A stretch of DNA of 64,000 bases from Streptomyces sp. DG2A-72 (GTDB taxonomy: Bacteria > Actinomycetota > Actinomycetes > Streptomycetales > Streptomycetaceae). Positions 50,549-59,770 of this stretch are shown here, one piece after another. Both the position numbers and the translations under genes were made by a program. Location: positions 7,092,001 to 7,156,000 of the forward strand of contig NZ_JASTLC010000001.1 of assembly GCF_030499575.1 (NCBI RefSeq), given 5' to 3'. Within the stretch, counting starts at the first letter, position 1. Every line of letters starts with the position of its first letter. The notes beneath the pieces were generated by a model. That model had not been told where the DNA came from. It worked only from the letters and a program-made list of their open reading frames with translations, and made no database searches.

Positions 50549-52954
50549 GTCGTATCCCCGATTCAGTCGGGAAGAATTTGGAGGGAGGTTCTTGGGTCTG
50601 ATGGCTTACCTAATCCGGAAACGGTGATGGGACCGCAGCATGCCAGAAAATCGACGGCCGGGCTCAGGCATTGGAGACGGGGCGTCGAGGGACCCGCGTG
50701 ACACGGTGAAAGCTGGATTGCCTGAACCCCAATCTCCAGAAGACTGAAGGTCAAGTCCGCCGGAAAGATGCCTGACACCGGCGCCGCACCCTGCGACGGC
50801 TTGATGCCAGTAGCCGTCGCAACCTCCGGAGTGCGGAGCGATGCCCAGCGAGGGCATTCAAGGAGATGAGTAGGGCACCTAAATCACGCTAGGACGTACG
50901 ACAAGGACGAACATGGGATCGCCTACGGGAGGAGATCTTCCTAAGGCGACGGAGGCCCCGTAGTAGTCGCCGGAGTCACGACCGGCCAAGGAGGACGGGA
51001 AAGCCGTCTGCATCGGGCGAAGGGGGCCAGGTGATCGGACACCACAGAGTCGGGAGGTATGCGTAATGCAGAGCGCCGAAACGGTGCTGGGTGTCCTCCG
51101 CGAACGCGGCAGGCGTGGCCTGCCGTGCAATGAACTGTATCGACAGCTCTTCAATCCGCAGTTGTATCTGCTGGCCTACGGACGTCTGTACTCCAACAAG
51201 GGAGCGATGACGCCCGGGGTCACGGGGGAGACCGTGGACGGCATGTCGCTGGGCAAGATCGAGCACGTCATCGATGCGCTGCGCGATGAGCGGTATCGGT
51301 GGAGCCCAGCCAGGAGGGTCTACATCCCCAAGGGGAGGGGCAGCACGAAACTGCGGCCGCTCGGCCTGCCGCCGTGGTCGGACAAGCTCGTCAGTGAGGT
51401 CGTACGTCTGCTGCTTGAGGCGTACTACGAACCGACCTTCTCCGACTCCTCCCACGGCTTCCGTCCCCGCCGGGGCTGCCACACAGCATTACGTGATGTG
51501 GCGAAAACCTGGACGGGGACAACTTGGTTTGTCGAGGGTGACATTGCTCAGTGTTTCGACCGGCTTGACCACTCGGTCATGCTCCGAATCCTGGGCGAGA
51601 AGATCCACGACAATCGGTTCCTTCGGCTGGTGCGCAACATGCTCAAGGCCGGATACATGGAGGACTGGACCTGGAACGCCACACACAGCGGGAGCCCGCA
51701 AGGTGGGGTCGTTTCTCCAATCCTGTCCAACATTTACCTGCACAAGTTGGATGAGTTCATCGAGAAGGTTCTCGTCCCGGAATACACCCGAGGAAGAGTC
51801 AGGAAACCGAACCGTGCTTTCAAGCGCATGTGGGAGGCTATGGCAAGCGCCCGGAGGCGTGGAGACCATGCCAGGGTGAAGGAGCTGCGCAAGCAACTCC
51901 ACAGCATGCCCAGCATAGATACCCAGGATCCTGGCTATCGGAGGCTGAGGTATGTGCGCTATGCCGATGACACCTTGCTTGGGTTCGCCGGACCAAAGGC
52001 AGAAGCCGAGGAAATCAAGAGGAGCCTGGCGCAATTCCTGCACGACGAGCTCAAGCTGGAGTTGTCGCCGGAGAAGACGCTCATCACACACGCCCGAACA
52101 GGGGCGGCGAGGTTCCTCGGTTACGACATCACCGTGCTGCACAACGACCGCAAGATCTCTGGCAGGCGGCGCTCTGTCAATGGGACTATCGGTCTGCGTG
52201 TCCCTCGTTCGGTGGTATCTGCCAAGCAAGCCCAGTACAAGGAGCGCGGCAAACCCGCGCGTCGGCCCGAGCTGCTGAACCACGATGACCACGAGATCAT
52301 CAGCACCTACGGGTCGGAGTACCGCGGCATCGTCCAGTACTACCTGATGGCCGGCGACGTCTTCCGACTCGCCCGGCTGCAATGGGTCATGGAGACCTCG
52401 ATGCTCATGACGCTCGCCAACAAGCACCGCTCGTCGGTGTCGAAGATGGCCCGCCGGTACGCGGCCACCACCGAGACACCGTTCGGGCCGCGTAAGTGCT
52501 TCGAGGCCCGCGTCGAACGCACCGGCAGGAAGCCACTGGTCGGACGGTTCGGCGGGATCCCGCTGCGACAGAACAAGAAGACGGTCATGACCGACCGTCG
52601 GCTGGCCCCGGTCACGATCAAACGCAAGGAGCTGGTCACCCGGCTTCTTGCTGGACGGTGCGAGGCATGCGGACGCGTCGACGAGGTGGAAGTCCATCAC
52701 GTCGCCAAGCTCGCCGACCTCGGACGGTCCGGGCACCGGCCGCCGTGGGCAGATCTCATGGCCGCACGACACCGCAAAACCCTCGTGGTCTGCGGAAGTT
52801 GTCATGCGGACATCCACGGTACAAGACCTGTGCCAGCACTCACGGAGTAGTCACCGGAGAGCGACGTGCGGCGAAAGTCGCACGCGTCGTTCGGGCTGGG
52901 GGCCGTTGGAAAAGGGCCTGCTCAGCAGGCACCTCGCCGACGGCCCACCAGTAC
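50549..52954 (+). mobile_element. Group II intron B (RT with HNH), 3' end abutting the ISL3 exon
   Basis: Putative EBS1 TGCCAG (50805-50810) sits in the loop of a perfect 9-bp hairpin (GCGACGGCT/AGCCGTCGC, 50793-50820) and matches the same exon hexamer CTGGCA as intron A. Domain V is a textbook 34-mer at 52859-52892 (GAGCGACGTGCG, GAAAG, CGCACGCGTCGTTC). Domain VI has a bulged A between paired CTGG and CCAG, seven bases before the end GTAC at 52954. The 5' end is less certain: after intron A the sequence reads GTCGTATCCCC rather than GTGYG. Confidence 0.65.
51066..52850 (+). CDS. Group II intron reverse transcriptase with HNH endonuclease
   Basis: 594 residues. RT motifs: LRPLGLPPWSDKLVSEVVR, SSHGFRPRRGCHTALR, VEGDIAQCFDRLDHSVML, SPQGGVVSPILSNIYLHKL, the catalytic RYADDTLLGF and EKTLITHARTGAARFLGYDI. 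Residues 280-320 carry an insertion with coiled-coil character. Maturase domain X follows, and at the C-terminus an HNH nuclease with zinc Cys (CEACGRVDEVEVHHV, ADLMAARHRKTLVVCGSCHA). The HNH cuts the bottom strand of target DNA for target-primed reverse transcription. Belongs to intron B. Confidence 0.9.
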   Translation: MQSAETVLGVLRERGRRGLPCNELYRQLFNPQLYLLAYGRLYSNKGAMTPGVTGETVDGMSLGKIEHVIDALRDERYRWSPARRVYIPKGRGSTKLRPLGLPPWSDKLVSEVVRLLLEAYYEPTFSDSSHGFRPRRGCHTALRDVAKTWTGTTWFVEGDIAQCFDRLDHSVMLRILGEKIHDNRFLRLVRNMLKAGYMEDWTWNATHSGSPQGGVVSPILSNIYLHKLDEFIEKVLVPEYTRGRVRKPNRAFKRMWEAMASARRRGDHARVKELRKQLHSMPSIDTQDPGYRRLRYVRYADDTLLGFAGPKAEAEEIKRSLAQFLHDELKLELSPEKTLITHARTGAARFLGYDITVLHNDRKISGRRRSVNGTIGLRVPRSVVSAKQAQYKERGKPARRPELLNHDDHEIISTYGSEYRGIVQYYLMAGDVFRLARLQWVMETSMLMTLANKHRSSVSKMARRYAATTETPFGPRKCFEARVERTGRKPLVGRFGGIPLRQNKKTVMTDRRLAPVTIKRKELVTRLLAGRCEACGRVDEVEVHHVAKLADLGRSGHRPPWADLMAARHRKTLVVCGSCHADIHGTRPVPALTE

Positions 52955-53670
52955 CCTCCTCCAAAACCTTTCGACAGCCGTGGAGAAAACGTGCCGCCGA
53001 CACCGCGCATGCCTGCGCCGACCCGCCGCCGCGGCCGGACCGCCGCCGGCTGCCCCGACGACTCCCCTCCTGGACCGCGTGCGTCAACGCCACAGGGATG
53101 TCAACGAATTGGCCGCCACGGGGCTTTCCCTCAGCGCCATCGGCCGCCGCCTGCAACTGGACCGCAAAACGGTACGGTGCTACCGGCACAGCGATCTTGA
53201 CGACCTCCTCGCCTCGGCACGGGACCGGGGCGCAGGCGTACTCGAAGGGCGTGGCGATCCCCACCCACGCAATGACTCCCAGCCCTCGCACCATCACCTC
53301 ATGGATCATGCGCCCGCAGGAGACACTCCGCCCCTCGGATACCGCACGGCTGGAAACAGCACGGTACGCCTGCCCGGAGATCGCCGCCGCCTGCGACCTC
53401 GCACGGGAATTCACGGACATGGTCCGCCACCGTCATGGCCACCTACTGTGGGACTGGATTCACAAAGCCGAGCTGAGCGGCCCCGAGGCCATCGGCATCT
53501 TTGCCGGCTCCGTCCGCCAGGATCTCCCCGCCGTCACCGCGGGTCTCACCCTGTCCTACAGCTCCGGCGTCGTCGAAGGCCACGTCAACAGAATCAAAAC
53601 GATCAAACGGCAAATGTACGGTCGAGCCTCGTTCGCTCTACTCAGAGCTCGCGTCCTCCTTCAGCCGTAG
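52955..53670 (+). pseudogene. ISL3-family transposase, 3' part (frameshift and internal deletion)
   Basis: The second half resumes in frame with the CA at 48386: C CTC CTC CAA reads HLLQNL (LLQNLSTAVEKTCRRHRACL, then RQRHRDVNELAATGLSLSAI, VRCYRHSDLDDLLASARDRG). Near 53250-53285 the frame changes and about 100 expected residues are missing. The end then continues in another frame as SPRTITSWIMRPQETLRPSD, CDLAREFTDMVRHRHGHLLW, the catalytic-region SYSSGVVEGHVNRIKTIKRQ, and ARVLLQP. Even without the introns this transposase is inactive. Confidence 0.8.
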
Positions 53671-53952
53671 CCATCACGGAAGAGCGGTCAGTACCCTTCA
53701 GTTGGCCATTGAGTGACTCAGTTGGTCGCCCGGGTGCTCAGGGTTGTTGATCAACACCTGGCAACACTTTAGTCCGCGCACAGCGTCACCTGGTCAGCCG
53801 CCTCCCGTTTCCGTGAACACCATCAGTTCACGTGAGCGTGTGCCCCCCAGGCCGGCGTCACAACTATCGGTGGATTCAGAGCTGTCCAGCAACCGATGAA
53901 CGGGTGCGCTCTACGATCGCCGGTAGCTCAGGAACTGAACGCAGGGGGGCGT

Positions 53953-54507
53953 ATGAGGCTGGTGATGAGCGATGACTATGCGGCTCTTGTCTCTGGCGTA
54001 ATCGCAGTGGTGCTGGTGCTCGGCTTCGTCGAGTTCAGTTCCTTCCAGAAGCATGGCTTTGAGCAGGGACAGGCGATGGTGAGCGAGCTGGAGGAGGCGG
54101 AGACAGATGCTCTGCAAAGTATGAGGGCAGGCGTTGGTCCATCACCCGAACAACTGGCGCGCGTCAGCGAGGCAAGAGTGAGAGCACGTGCCCAGGTGCT
54201 GCCACGAGTTGTGGGTCCGCTTGCTCTATCGCTCCTCTGGGTCCTGCTCTCTTCCGTATTGGCCATCACAGAGTGTCTGGTCATCTGCTGGGCAGCGATT
54301 GATGGTCACGGTCCCGCCCCATGGCTGGCCAAACTCTCTCTCTATGCCTCCGCCACAGGAATCGTCGCTCTGCTGATCGGTGCTCTCCATAGGGCGCTCA
54401 TGCTGCCTCGTCTCCAACTCCCGCCATCCGAGCGCACCGATGAGGCAAGTGAGGAGCTTCGGATTCGGCTCAGTGTGTATCAGGAACAACATCGCGGACG
54501 GCTCTGA
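53953..54507 (+). CDS. Small multi-helix membrane protein
   Basis: 184 residues from ATG at 53953 with a G-rich ribosome site; the frame extends to 53896 but that part is less protein-like. Three membrane helices: ALVSGVIAVVLVLGFVEF, ALSLLWVLLSSVLAITECLV and LSLYASATGIVALLIGALHR. A coiled polar loop (EEAETDALQSMRAGVG) lies between helices 1 and 2. No known family. Alone in its orientation block; function unknown. Confidence 0.6.
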   Translation: MRLVMSDDYAALVSGVIAVVLVLGFVEFSSFQKHGFEQGQAMVSELEEAETDALQSMRAGVGPSPEQLARVSEARVRARAQVLPRVVGPLALSLLWVLLSSVLAITECLVICWAAIDGHGPAPWLAKLSLYASATGIVALLIGALHRALMLPRLQLPPSERTDEASEELRIRLSVYQEQHRGRL

Positions 54508-54805
54508 GCTGCGTCGCCATAAGGTCGTCGGATAGGGAGGCAAGCACCTCCTGCAGGCTGACAGTCGACTGCTCCTCTTTGCGTCTTCTGTTCATGGAAC
54601 AAGATCAGCCCGAGCGCCAGGGATGCGCGATCCCCCCGGGGGCGAAGGGGTGAAGACGGTACACCACGCGCTTCTCGTAGGACCGAGCATGGGGGCGTTT
54701 ATCCGGAGTCCAGGAGCGGGGTCCGGATATCGGGAACCGCCCCGGCACATGAACTGTCGTGCGCGTCGTGCTTCACCTGCCGCGGCCCCCGCCTACTGTC
54801 TCCCT

Positions 54806-55558
54806 GTGGCTCACTTTTGCACGCACTGCGGACATAAGTACCCAGATGCTGTCATTGAGCAGACGGCGCGAGGGGATCTGCAGTGCCCCCAATGTGGGAG
54901 TAGCAGCGTCAGCGCTGAGGCGTCGGCTGGGCACGCAGCGGCTTCCGCGACTCTCAACGACACTGTAGACATCAAGATCGCGGCCCATCTTTGGCCGCGC
55001 TGGGCACGCATTGCGATCGACGGGGCACTGGATGCCCGTCGGGCCCGCTCACGGGCGGGCGAAGCAACCACGCCCGCCGCAGAGTCTGCGGCATTGGATG
55101 ACGAATTTGACGCCTCACTGATCGCCGTGGCCGCCTCGGCTGCCGCGCTGGAAGCCCTCTGTGGCTCCCTGGTGGTACGCGAAGTGGTCGCAGGCAAGAA
55201 GCTGGGCGAGAACCAGCCTGCCAAAATCCGCGAGTCTCTGAAGCTCGTGTTTGTTTCGCGGCCCTTCAACGACGGGTGGACCGCCGAGTTTGATTGGCTC
55301 TATGACCTTCGGGATCCGGCGATCCATCACCGGGAGGAGCCCAAGAAGACGGTCCCTCACCGATCCCTGGGCGTGTACACCGGCCCCGAGTACGTCCACT
55401 ACTCCACGGAGTCCGCAGACAAGGCGGTCCATCTGATGCTGGACGTCCTGCGCTGGTGTGTCGGCAACCCGAAGCCTGCCGTACCTGCTGCCCGTACGTG
55501 GGCGGAAGCCAACGAGCCAGTTGTGGCCAACCTGGAGAGCCGTTGGCAACCGGCGTGA
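54806..55558 (+). CDS. Zinc-ribbon protein with HEPN-like motif
   Basis: 250 residues from GTG at 54806 (AHFCTHCGHKYP); the open frame extends upstream to 54623. Two CxxC pairs (CTHCG and CPQCGS) form a zinc ribbon in the first 35 residues. The remainder is helical and ends with WLYDLRDPAIHHREEPKKT, where RDPAIH fits the R-x4-H RNase motif of HEPN domains, followed by HLMLDVLRWCVG. HEPN proteins are RNases common in toxin-antitoxin and antiphage systems; other Streptomyces proteins with this plan are uncharacterised. The start is uncertain. Confidence 0.55.
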   Translation: MAHFCTHCGHKYPDAVIEQTARGDLQCPQCGSSSVSAEASAGHAAASATLNDTVDIKIAAHLWPRWARIAIDGALDARRARSRAGEATTPAAESAALDDEFDASLIAVAASAAALEALCGSLVVREVVAGKKLGENQPAKIRESLKLVFVSRPFNDGWTAEFDWLYDLRDPAIHHREEPKKTVPHRSLGVYTGPEYVHYSTESADKAVHLMLDVLRWCVGNPKPAVPAARTWAEANEPVVANLESRWQPA

Positions 55559-55610
55559 GCCATGCGGTGGAGGCGGGCAACAGCCGGCCAGCGATCCTGT
55601 CACTGTTACC

Positions 55611-55645
55611 GGCCAACTGTGAGGTTCTGACCGCGCTTGCGTGAC
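55611..55645 (+). repeat. Dispersed repeat, copy B
   Basis: GGCCAACTGTGAGGTTCTGACCGC... to GCGTGAC. Faces copy C (56632-56677, opposite strand), so the pair forms inverted repeats around the minus-strand gene at 55694-56521; 24 of the inner 26 bases, roughly, are shared. See copy A at 43493. Confidence 0.5.
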
Positions 55646-55693
55646 GACCACGTCAGAACCAGAGGGCGCGGTACGTCGTCGAGCTTGCGCGTT

Positions 55694-56521
55694 TTAAGCC
55701 GTCCTTGGCTGTGTGTCGTTGAGGTAGTGTCTGGCCGCCTCAATGAAGCTGGCAGCGGCGTTTGTGAAGCTCTCGCGATGTTCGCGTGCCACCTGAGGCG
55801 TGCCCTCGTCCTTGGAGGACACGTCCCACAGCAAGTCGGCGGCTTGGTCCTCAGTCAGAGCCCCGACTGCCACGGCTGAGGCGAGGGCCGATTCTGCGGA
55901 CTCACACGCAGCAAGCCATGCTTCGCCGTACTCGCCCATCCTTTCCGCACGGACCTGGCGATCAGCGTCGTGAAGTGAGCGATGCGTCGTCGGGATTGCC
56001 CGTGCAGCCTCATGCACCCTGAGTACTGCTGTGTGTGCGCTCCGAACCTCGTCCACATGTCGCCCGGTTACTAGTGCTCTCCAGGATTCCAAGATCTCGC
56101 CCTGCTCATAGAGCATGTTCGCGAGCTCAACACCACACAGCGTTACGGAACGGGCGGCAGACAGTACTTCTGGAGGGCCTTCGAGTTCGACTGCCGTGAT
56201 TGCCGCATGCAGCTGGTCAAGCGGCTCCCTCAGGGGCTCTGGAACATCGCGACCGGCACGCTCCTCAGCTGGCGCCATCGCGCGCTGAAAGACATCGGAG
56301 GCCGCGATGAACGCTACGTAGGCAGCTCGCTGAGCGGCGCGGTTCTGTTGCTCGAGGGTGGCGGCGTACTGAGTCTGCGCTGTGGTGACGGCAGCGCGGT
56401 AGGTGGCTTCGGCCTGAGCGTGGCTTCCCTTGGCCTGTATTCGAGCCGCCATCAGGGTGCCGACGATGCCCAGTGCTACACCAGTCAACGCAGCGCCAGC
56501 GCTCAGTAGCTCGGAATTCAT
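55694..56521 (-). CDS. Membrane-anchored helical protein, hypothetical
   Basis: 275 residues from ATG. One N-terminal membrane helix (AALTGVALGIVGTLMAARIQ) is followed by a long helical cytoplasmic or periplasmic body (AQAEATYRAAVTTAQTQYAA, EPLDQLHAAITAVELEGPPE, WLAACESAESALASAVAVGA). Proteins of this plan are frequent in Streptomyces accessory DNA and are unassigned. It is flanked by inverted copies of the dispersed repeat, so it may itself be mobile cargo. Confidence 0.6.
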   Translation of the reverse strand: MNSELLSAGAALTGVALGIVGTLMAARIQAKGSHAQAEATYRAAVTTAQTQYAATLEQQNRAAQRAAYVAFIAASDVFQRAMAPAEERAGRDVPEPLREPLDQLHAAITAVELEGPPEVLSAARSVTLCGVELANMLYEQGEILESWRALVTGRHVDEVRSAHTAVLRVHEAARAIPTTHRSLHDADRQVRAERMGEYGEAWLAACESAESALASAVAVGALTEDQAADLLWDVSSKDEGTPQVAREHRESFTNAAASFIEAARHYLNDTQPRTA

Positions 56522-57110
56522 TCAGGCGGCATCCTCTTCACGGCGGAGTGGGCAGATTCTGGAGGGGCTGTGGCCACTCCTCCGTGACGGCTCAGCCCGG
56601 CGACGTAGTGCGCAGTCTGCTTCCGGGCGCAGTTGTCACGCAACCGCGGTCAGAACCAACTGAAGCGCTCAGTCACACCGGTTCTGAGAGGGCCGGGGAC
56701 CAGCAATGGTCTCCGGCTACCTGACCACACCTGTGACTGAGTGGCTCAGCCACAACCACCGTGGCGAGCGCCATGAAGTTCAGCCACCATCGTCACGCTG
56801 GTCCCACAGCTCCCCAGCACGCTGAGCCGCGCTGAAGGCACGCTCAAGCTCGCAGACTGCGCCCTCCACTGTTCAGTGCGTCGGAGTGGCGCGCCAGTGA
56901 ACTCCGGCTTGGGTCTCCCCGTACTCGATCATCTCGGCGCTCTGTCGTGTCGCATCCCGACCGTTTCCAGCAGCCGCTGCGGTGCAATGTTAGCGGCCTG
57001 TGTGACCGCCTTGACCTTGCCGGTGACCAGGAGGTTGCGGGCTCATTCGATAGCCGCAGCCGCCGCTGCGCGGGCAAGTCCGCGGCCCCAGTGATATCTG
57101 GGGCGTGCGT
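56522..57110. other. Gene-free stretch with repeat copies
   Basis: No convincing gene. It holds copy C of the dispersed repeat and a further partial copy TGTGACTGAGTGGCTCAG (56732-56749), whose GTGGCT/AGCCAC forms a small hairpin. Between these and 57111 nothing is recognised. Confidence 0.4.
56632..56677 (-). repeat. Dispersed repeat, copy C
   Basis: On the minus strand it reads TGTGACTGAGCGCTTCAG, then TTGGTTCTGACCGCGG and TTGCGTGACAAC, and runs towards the gene at 55694-56521 whose start is at 56521. Compare copy A (43493-43535) and copy B (55611-55645). It may be an element end or a promoter-proximal binding site. Confidence 0.5.
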
Positions 57111-58439
57111 TCAAGGGGTCTCTTCCAGTAGCCGGACAAGTGCCTGCAGTTGAGGGCCGCGTTCGTCCTCGTCCAGCCCGTCTGGCATGGGTGGCCACTC
57201 CGGTGCCTCGGTGTACGCGCGGGTCACATTGGAGGTGCGCCAGGCGATGGCCGGCGCGCGGACGTCGCCTCCGGCCAAGTCGTCGCGCAGGGGCAGCAGT
57301 TCCACCAGCCACGGACGCGGGTCGTGGTACAGGTAGGAGAGCTCGCCGTCTTCTTCGAGGCGGTGGAGTTCCAGCAAGAGATCGTCACCGACGATCGTGG
57401 TCCTAACAGCAAGTCCGTCTTCGTAGAGGGCTATCTGGTGGGCGAGAGTGGCCGGTAGCCGCAGCCACAGAGTGCGTGATCCTTCCTGGCTGAAGTGGAG
57501 ACCGGCGTCGAAGTACTGGGGAATGAGCTCGTCCTCAGTCCCGAAGATTGGGTGTTCGTTCCAGTCGGTCCACTGGTCCAGCACGAGGGAGTCGGAGGTG
57601 ACGTCCGCCCCAGGCAGCTTCGCACGCAGTTTGAGCATCTGCTGCTCGGTGAGGTGGCGGCCGAGGGCTCGGAACTCGTAGTACCAGTGCTTGTTTCCTC
57701 GCCGACGGCGGTGTCTTTCGCTCGGGACCGATTCCAGTTTGGGCTGGGGAGCCTTATAGCGGATTTGGTACCGGTACCATCTCCAGTCCCGGATTGCTTT
57801 GGCTTCAAAGCGAGGGTCAATGTAGCCGCAGGCTGGGCCTTGTTCGCCGTCGTATCCCAGATCCCGTTCTTCCTGATTGTAGGCGTCCACATCATCGGGG
57901 TAGACATTTTGCAGGTACCAGCCAAGAAACGCCGTGAGTAGAGTGGCCCGCTGTTCGTCGCCTGCTCGCTCGATCTGGGCGTGGACCGCCTTCCACAGCT
58001 TGTTGGGATGGGGATAGTCGGTCCGCATCCGTGCAAGCTGTACGCGGAACAGCTGTACGAGCGCGCCGATGTCTCGATCGGCCTCGGGTCGGGCCTCCGG
58101 GCGGCCCTGGTAGCTGTCAGCAGGGCTGGCCAGCCGCGCCAGCACCGCAGCCGTCAGGCGGGTCAGCACCCGGGTGCAGGATGTTGAGTGCAGTGGGATT
58201 TGATGCAACTTCAGCCCGCCAGTCGCGCCGTTGCCGGAAGACGCACGCTCCAGAAACAACAGCACCCCCGCCTGCTCATTCAGCCAGAGTCGATGCCAGA
58301 CTCCGCTATGTGCTGCATGCGCTGCAGCGATCTTATCCAGTTCTCGCGCGCTGGGATTCTCGCCTCGTACACGCCGCACAAGGTCGTCAGCGTCGCCGGT
58401 CATGCCGGTGGCGATGAGCTGGTACTGCTGCTGGCTCAT
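57111..58439 (-). CDS. Streptomyces hypothetical protein
   Basis: 442 residues from ATG. Alpha/beta sequence with blocks such as GDADDLVRRVRGENPSAREL, VWHRLWLNEQAGVLLFLERA, WYLQNVYPDDVDAYNQEERD, HWYYEFRALGRHLTEQQMLK and TIVGDDLLLELHRLEEDG. A central Arg-rich patch (SERHRRRRGNKHW) could bind nucleic acid. No membrane segment. No known motif is seen and I cannot assign a function. Confidence 0.65.
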   Translation of the reverse strand: MSQQQYQLIATGMTGDADDLVRRVRGENPSARELDKIAAAHAAHSGVWHRLWLNEQAGVLLFLERASSGNGATGGLKLHQIPLHSTSCTRVLTRLTAAVLARLASPADSYQGRPEARPEADRDIGALVQLFRVQLARMRTDYPHPNKLWKAVHAQIERAGDEQRATLLTAFLGWYLQNVYPDDVDAYNQEERDLGYDGEQGPACGYIDPRFEAKAIRDWRWYRYQIRYKAPQPKLESVPSERHRRRRGNKHWYYEFRALGRHLTEQQMLKLRAKLPGADVTSDSLVLDQWTDWNEHPIFGTEDELIPQYFDAGLHFSQEGSRTLWLRLPATLAHQIALYEDGLAVRTTIVGDDLLLELHRLEEDGELSYLYHDPRPWLVELLPLRDDLAGGDVRAPAIAWRTSNVTRAYTEAPEWPPMPDGLDEDERGPQLQALVRLLEETP

Positions 58440-58972
58440 GGATAGCGTCTCCGGTCTGGCTTGTGTCCACTCCGGCTTGTGAGATCACTGTCGTGATCGC
58501 GCCAACTCATCCGGAGTCCTGCAGCGCATGAGCAACTCTCCGAGAGACCGGACGGTCCTGCTTGATGCCTGGTGGCCGCGAACCAGTACCAGCCCCGCGA
58601 AATGACGCTCCTAGCGCGTTCGCCCTAGGTTCGCTGGCAAGGAAGCCCGAGCAACTGGGTTCCTTGTCAAACGCCTCGATTGGATGACAGCGGTCACCAG
58701 TTCTGTCCGCCGACATCGAACCCAGTCCGTGGAGTTCCTTGCCATCCAGCGCAGTCGTCGCAGGTCACGGCGTTGGTGAGCGGGGACGGCCTCACCAACG
58801 CCCTTGCCAATCAAGTTAGTCGCCGCAGGTCAGCGCAGGGCGGACGACTGGATTCGCTGTCCAAGGACAAGTTCGCCTGTGGCAGACAGGAAAGATCCCG
58901 AAACGACTGGCCAACGCTTCTACGGCATGTCAACGTGGACGCCTTCCCGGAAAACACCAGGTCAGAGAGGTG
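58440..58972. other. Gene-free stretch
   Basis: About 530 bases between divergent genes. No frame has a credible protein and no clear hairpin, tRNA or IS end is seen. It probably holds the promoters of the minus-strand gene ending at 57111 and of the plus-strand DUF317 run. Confidence 0.4.
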
Positions 58973-59332
58973 ATGCCTGTGGCCTTGGACGTGGCCCAGC
59001 CCGGATTCGCCACCACTGTCGAGGCGCTGCGGCTGCACTCCTGGAAACTCGGTCCCGGCCGACCGATGCTGGTGATCGACCAGTTCACGGACGCCGACTT
59101 CAAGCTGGTCGTGGACGACCGCGCCGATGTCCATGTGAACAGCAAGGACGGCAAGTTCTACCTCGGCTGGTTCCCGACGGGCCGTCCCGGCACCGACGGT
59201 GAGGGGTGGGTGATCGCGGTCACGGGCACTGCGAAGACCCGCGGGTACCGGGTGTCGTTCGACACCGAGACCCCGGCGGACATCGTCGCCGCCGCCGTGG
59301 CCCAGGTCCTGGCCACCTCCCAGCCGCTGTGA
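58973..59332 (+). CDS. Short DUF317-type protein
   Basis: 119 residues from ATG. Carries the DUF317 C-terminal half: VVDDRADVHVNSKDGKFYLG, WFPTGRPGTDGEGWVIAVTG, YRVSFDTETPADIVAAAVAQ. It has one domain only, so it is shorter than the usual two-domain proteins of this family. First gene of a plus-strand DUF317 run. Function unknown. Confidence 0.7.
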   Translation: MPVALDVAQPGFATTVEALRLHSWKLGPGRPMLVIDQFTDADFKLVVDDRADVHVNSKDGKFYLGWFPTGRPGTDGEGWVIAVTGTAKTRGYRVSFDTETPADIVAAAVAQVLATSQPL

Positions 59333-59434
59333 ACGGCATTGTGGCCCGGTAGCCACACCACCGGGTCGTACACAACTGCATGCCCCGCTTTGCCCGGCCC
59401 CGGGCCCCCTGTCCGCTACCGCGAGGAGAACTCT

Positions 59435-59743
59435 GTGGAAGACCCGCACCTGCCCGAGATGACCGTCGGCGACCTCATCGGCCTTCTGTCCGCTTGTGAC
59501 CGTGACGCGCCGGCCCGGCTCGCCATCAATCCGCTCTTTCCCATGGCTCACCGCATCGGCGGAGTGATCGCCTCCCAGGACGAAAACGGCACCCCCGTGG
59601 TCTTCGTCGCCGAGGCCAACGACGCCGAACAGATCGGCCACCTGCCGCCGGACGTCGCCGTCGCTCTCACCTGGCACGAGCCGACCGAGGCTCCCTCACG
59701 CCGCCGTCGCACGGCGACTTCGCCGCGCGACGGCGGCAGCTGA
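59435..59743 (+). CDS. Small hypothetical protein
   Basis: 102 residues from GTG at 59435 with GAGGAG upstream. MTVGDLIGLLSACDRDAPAR (LxxCDxDA), RLAINPLFPMAHRIGGVIAS and NDAEQIGHLPPDVAVALTW give a compact fold of a type repeatedly found next to DUF317 genes. An Arg-rich tail follows. Function unknown. Confidence 0.6.
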   Translation: MEDPHLPEMTVGDLIGLLSACDRDAPARLAINPLFPMAHRIGGVIASQDENGTPVVFVAEANDAEQIGHLPPDVAVALTWHEPTEAPSRRRRTATSPRDGGS

Positions 59744-59770
59744 ACCACCCACGACCTCACGGAGGCGCCC

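Noticed and set aside
53741..53752. TGTTGATCAACA palindrome after the ISL3 transposase
   Set aside because: Only 12 bases and no related copy, so not convincing as a site or an IS end.
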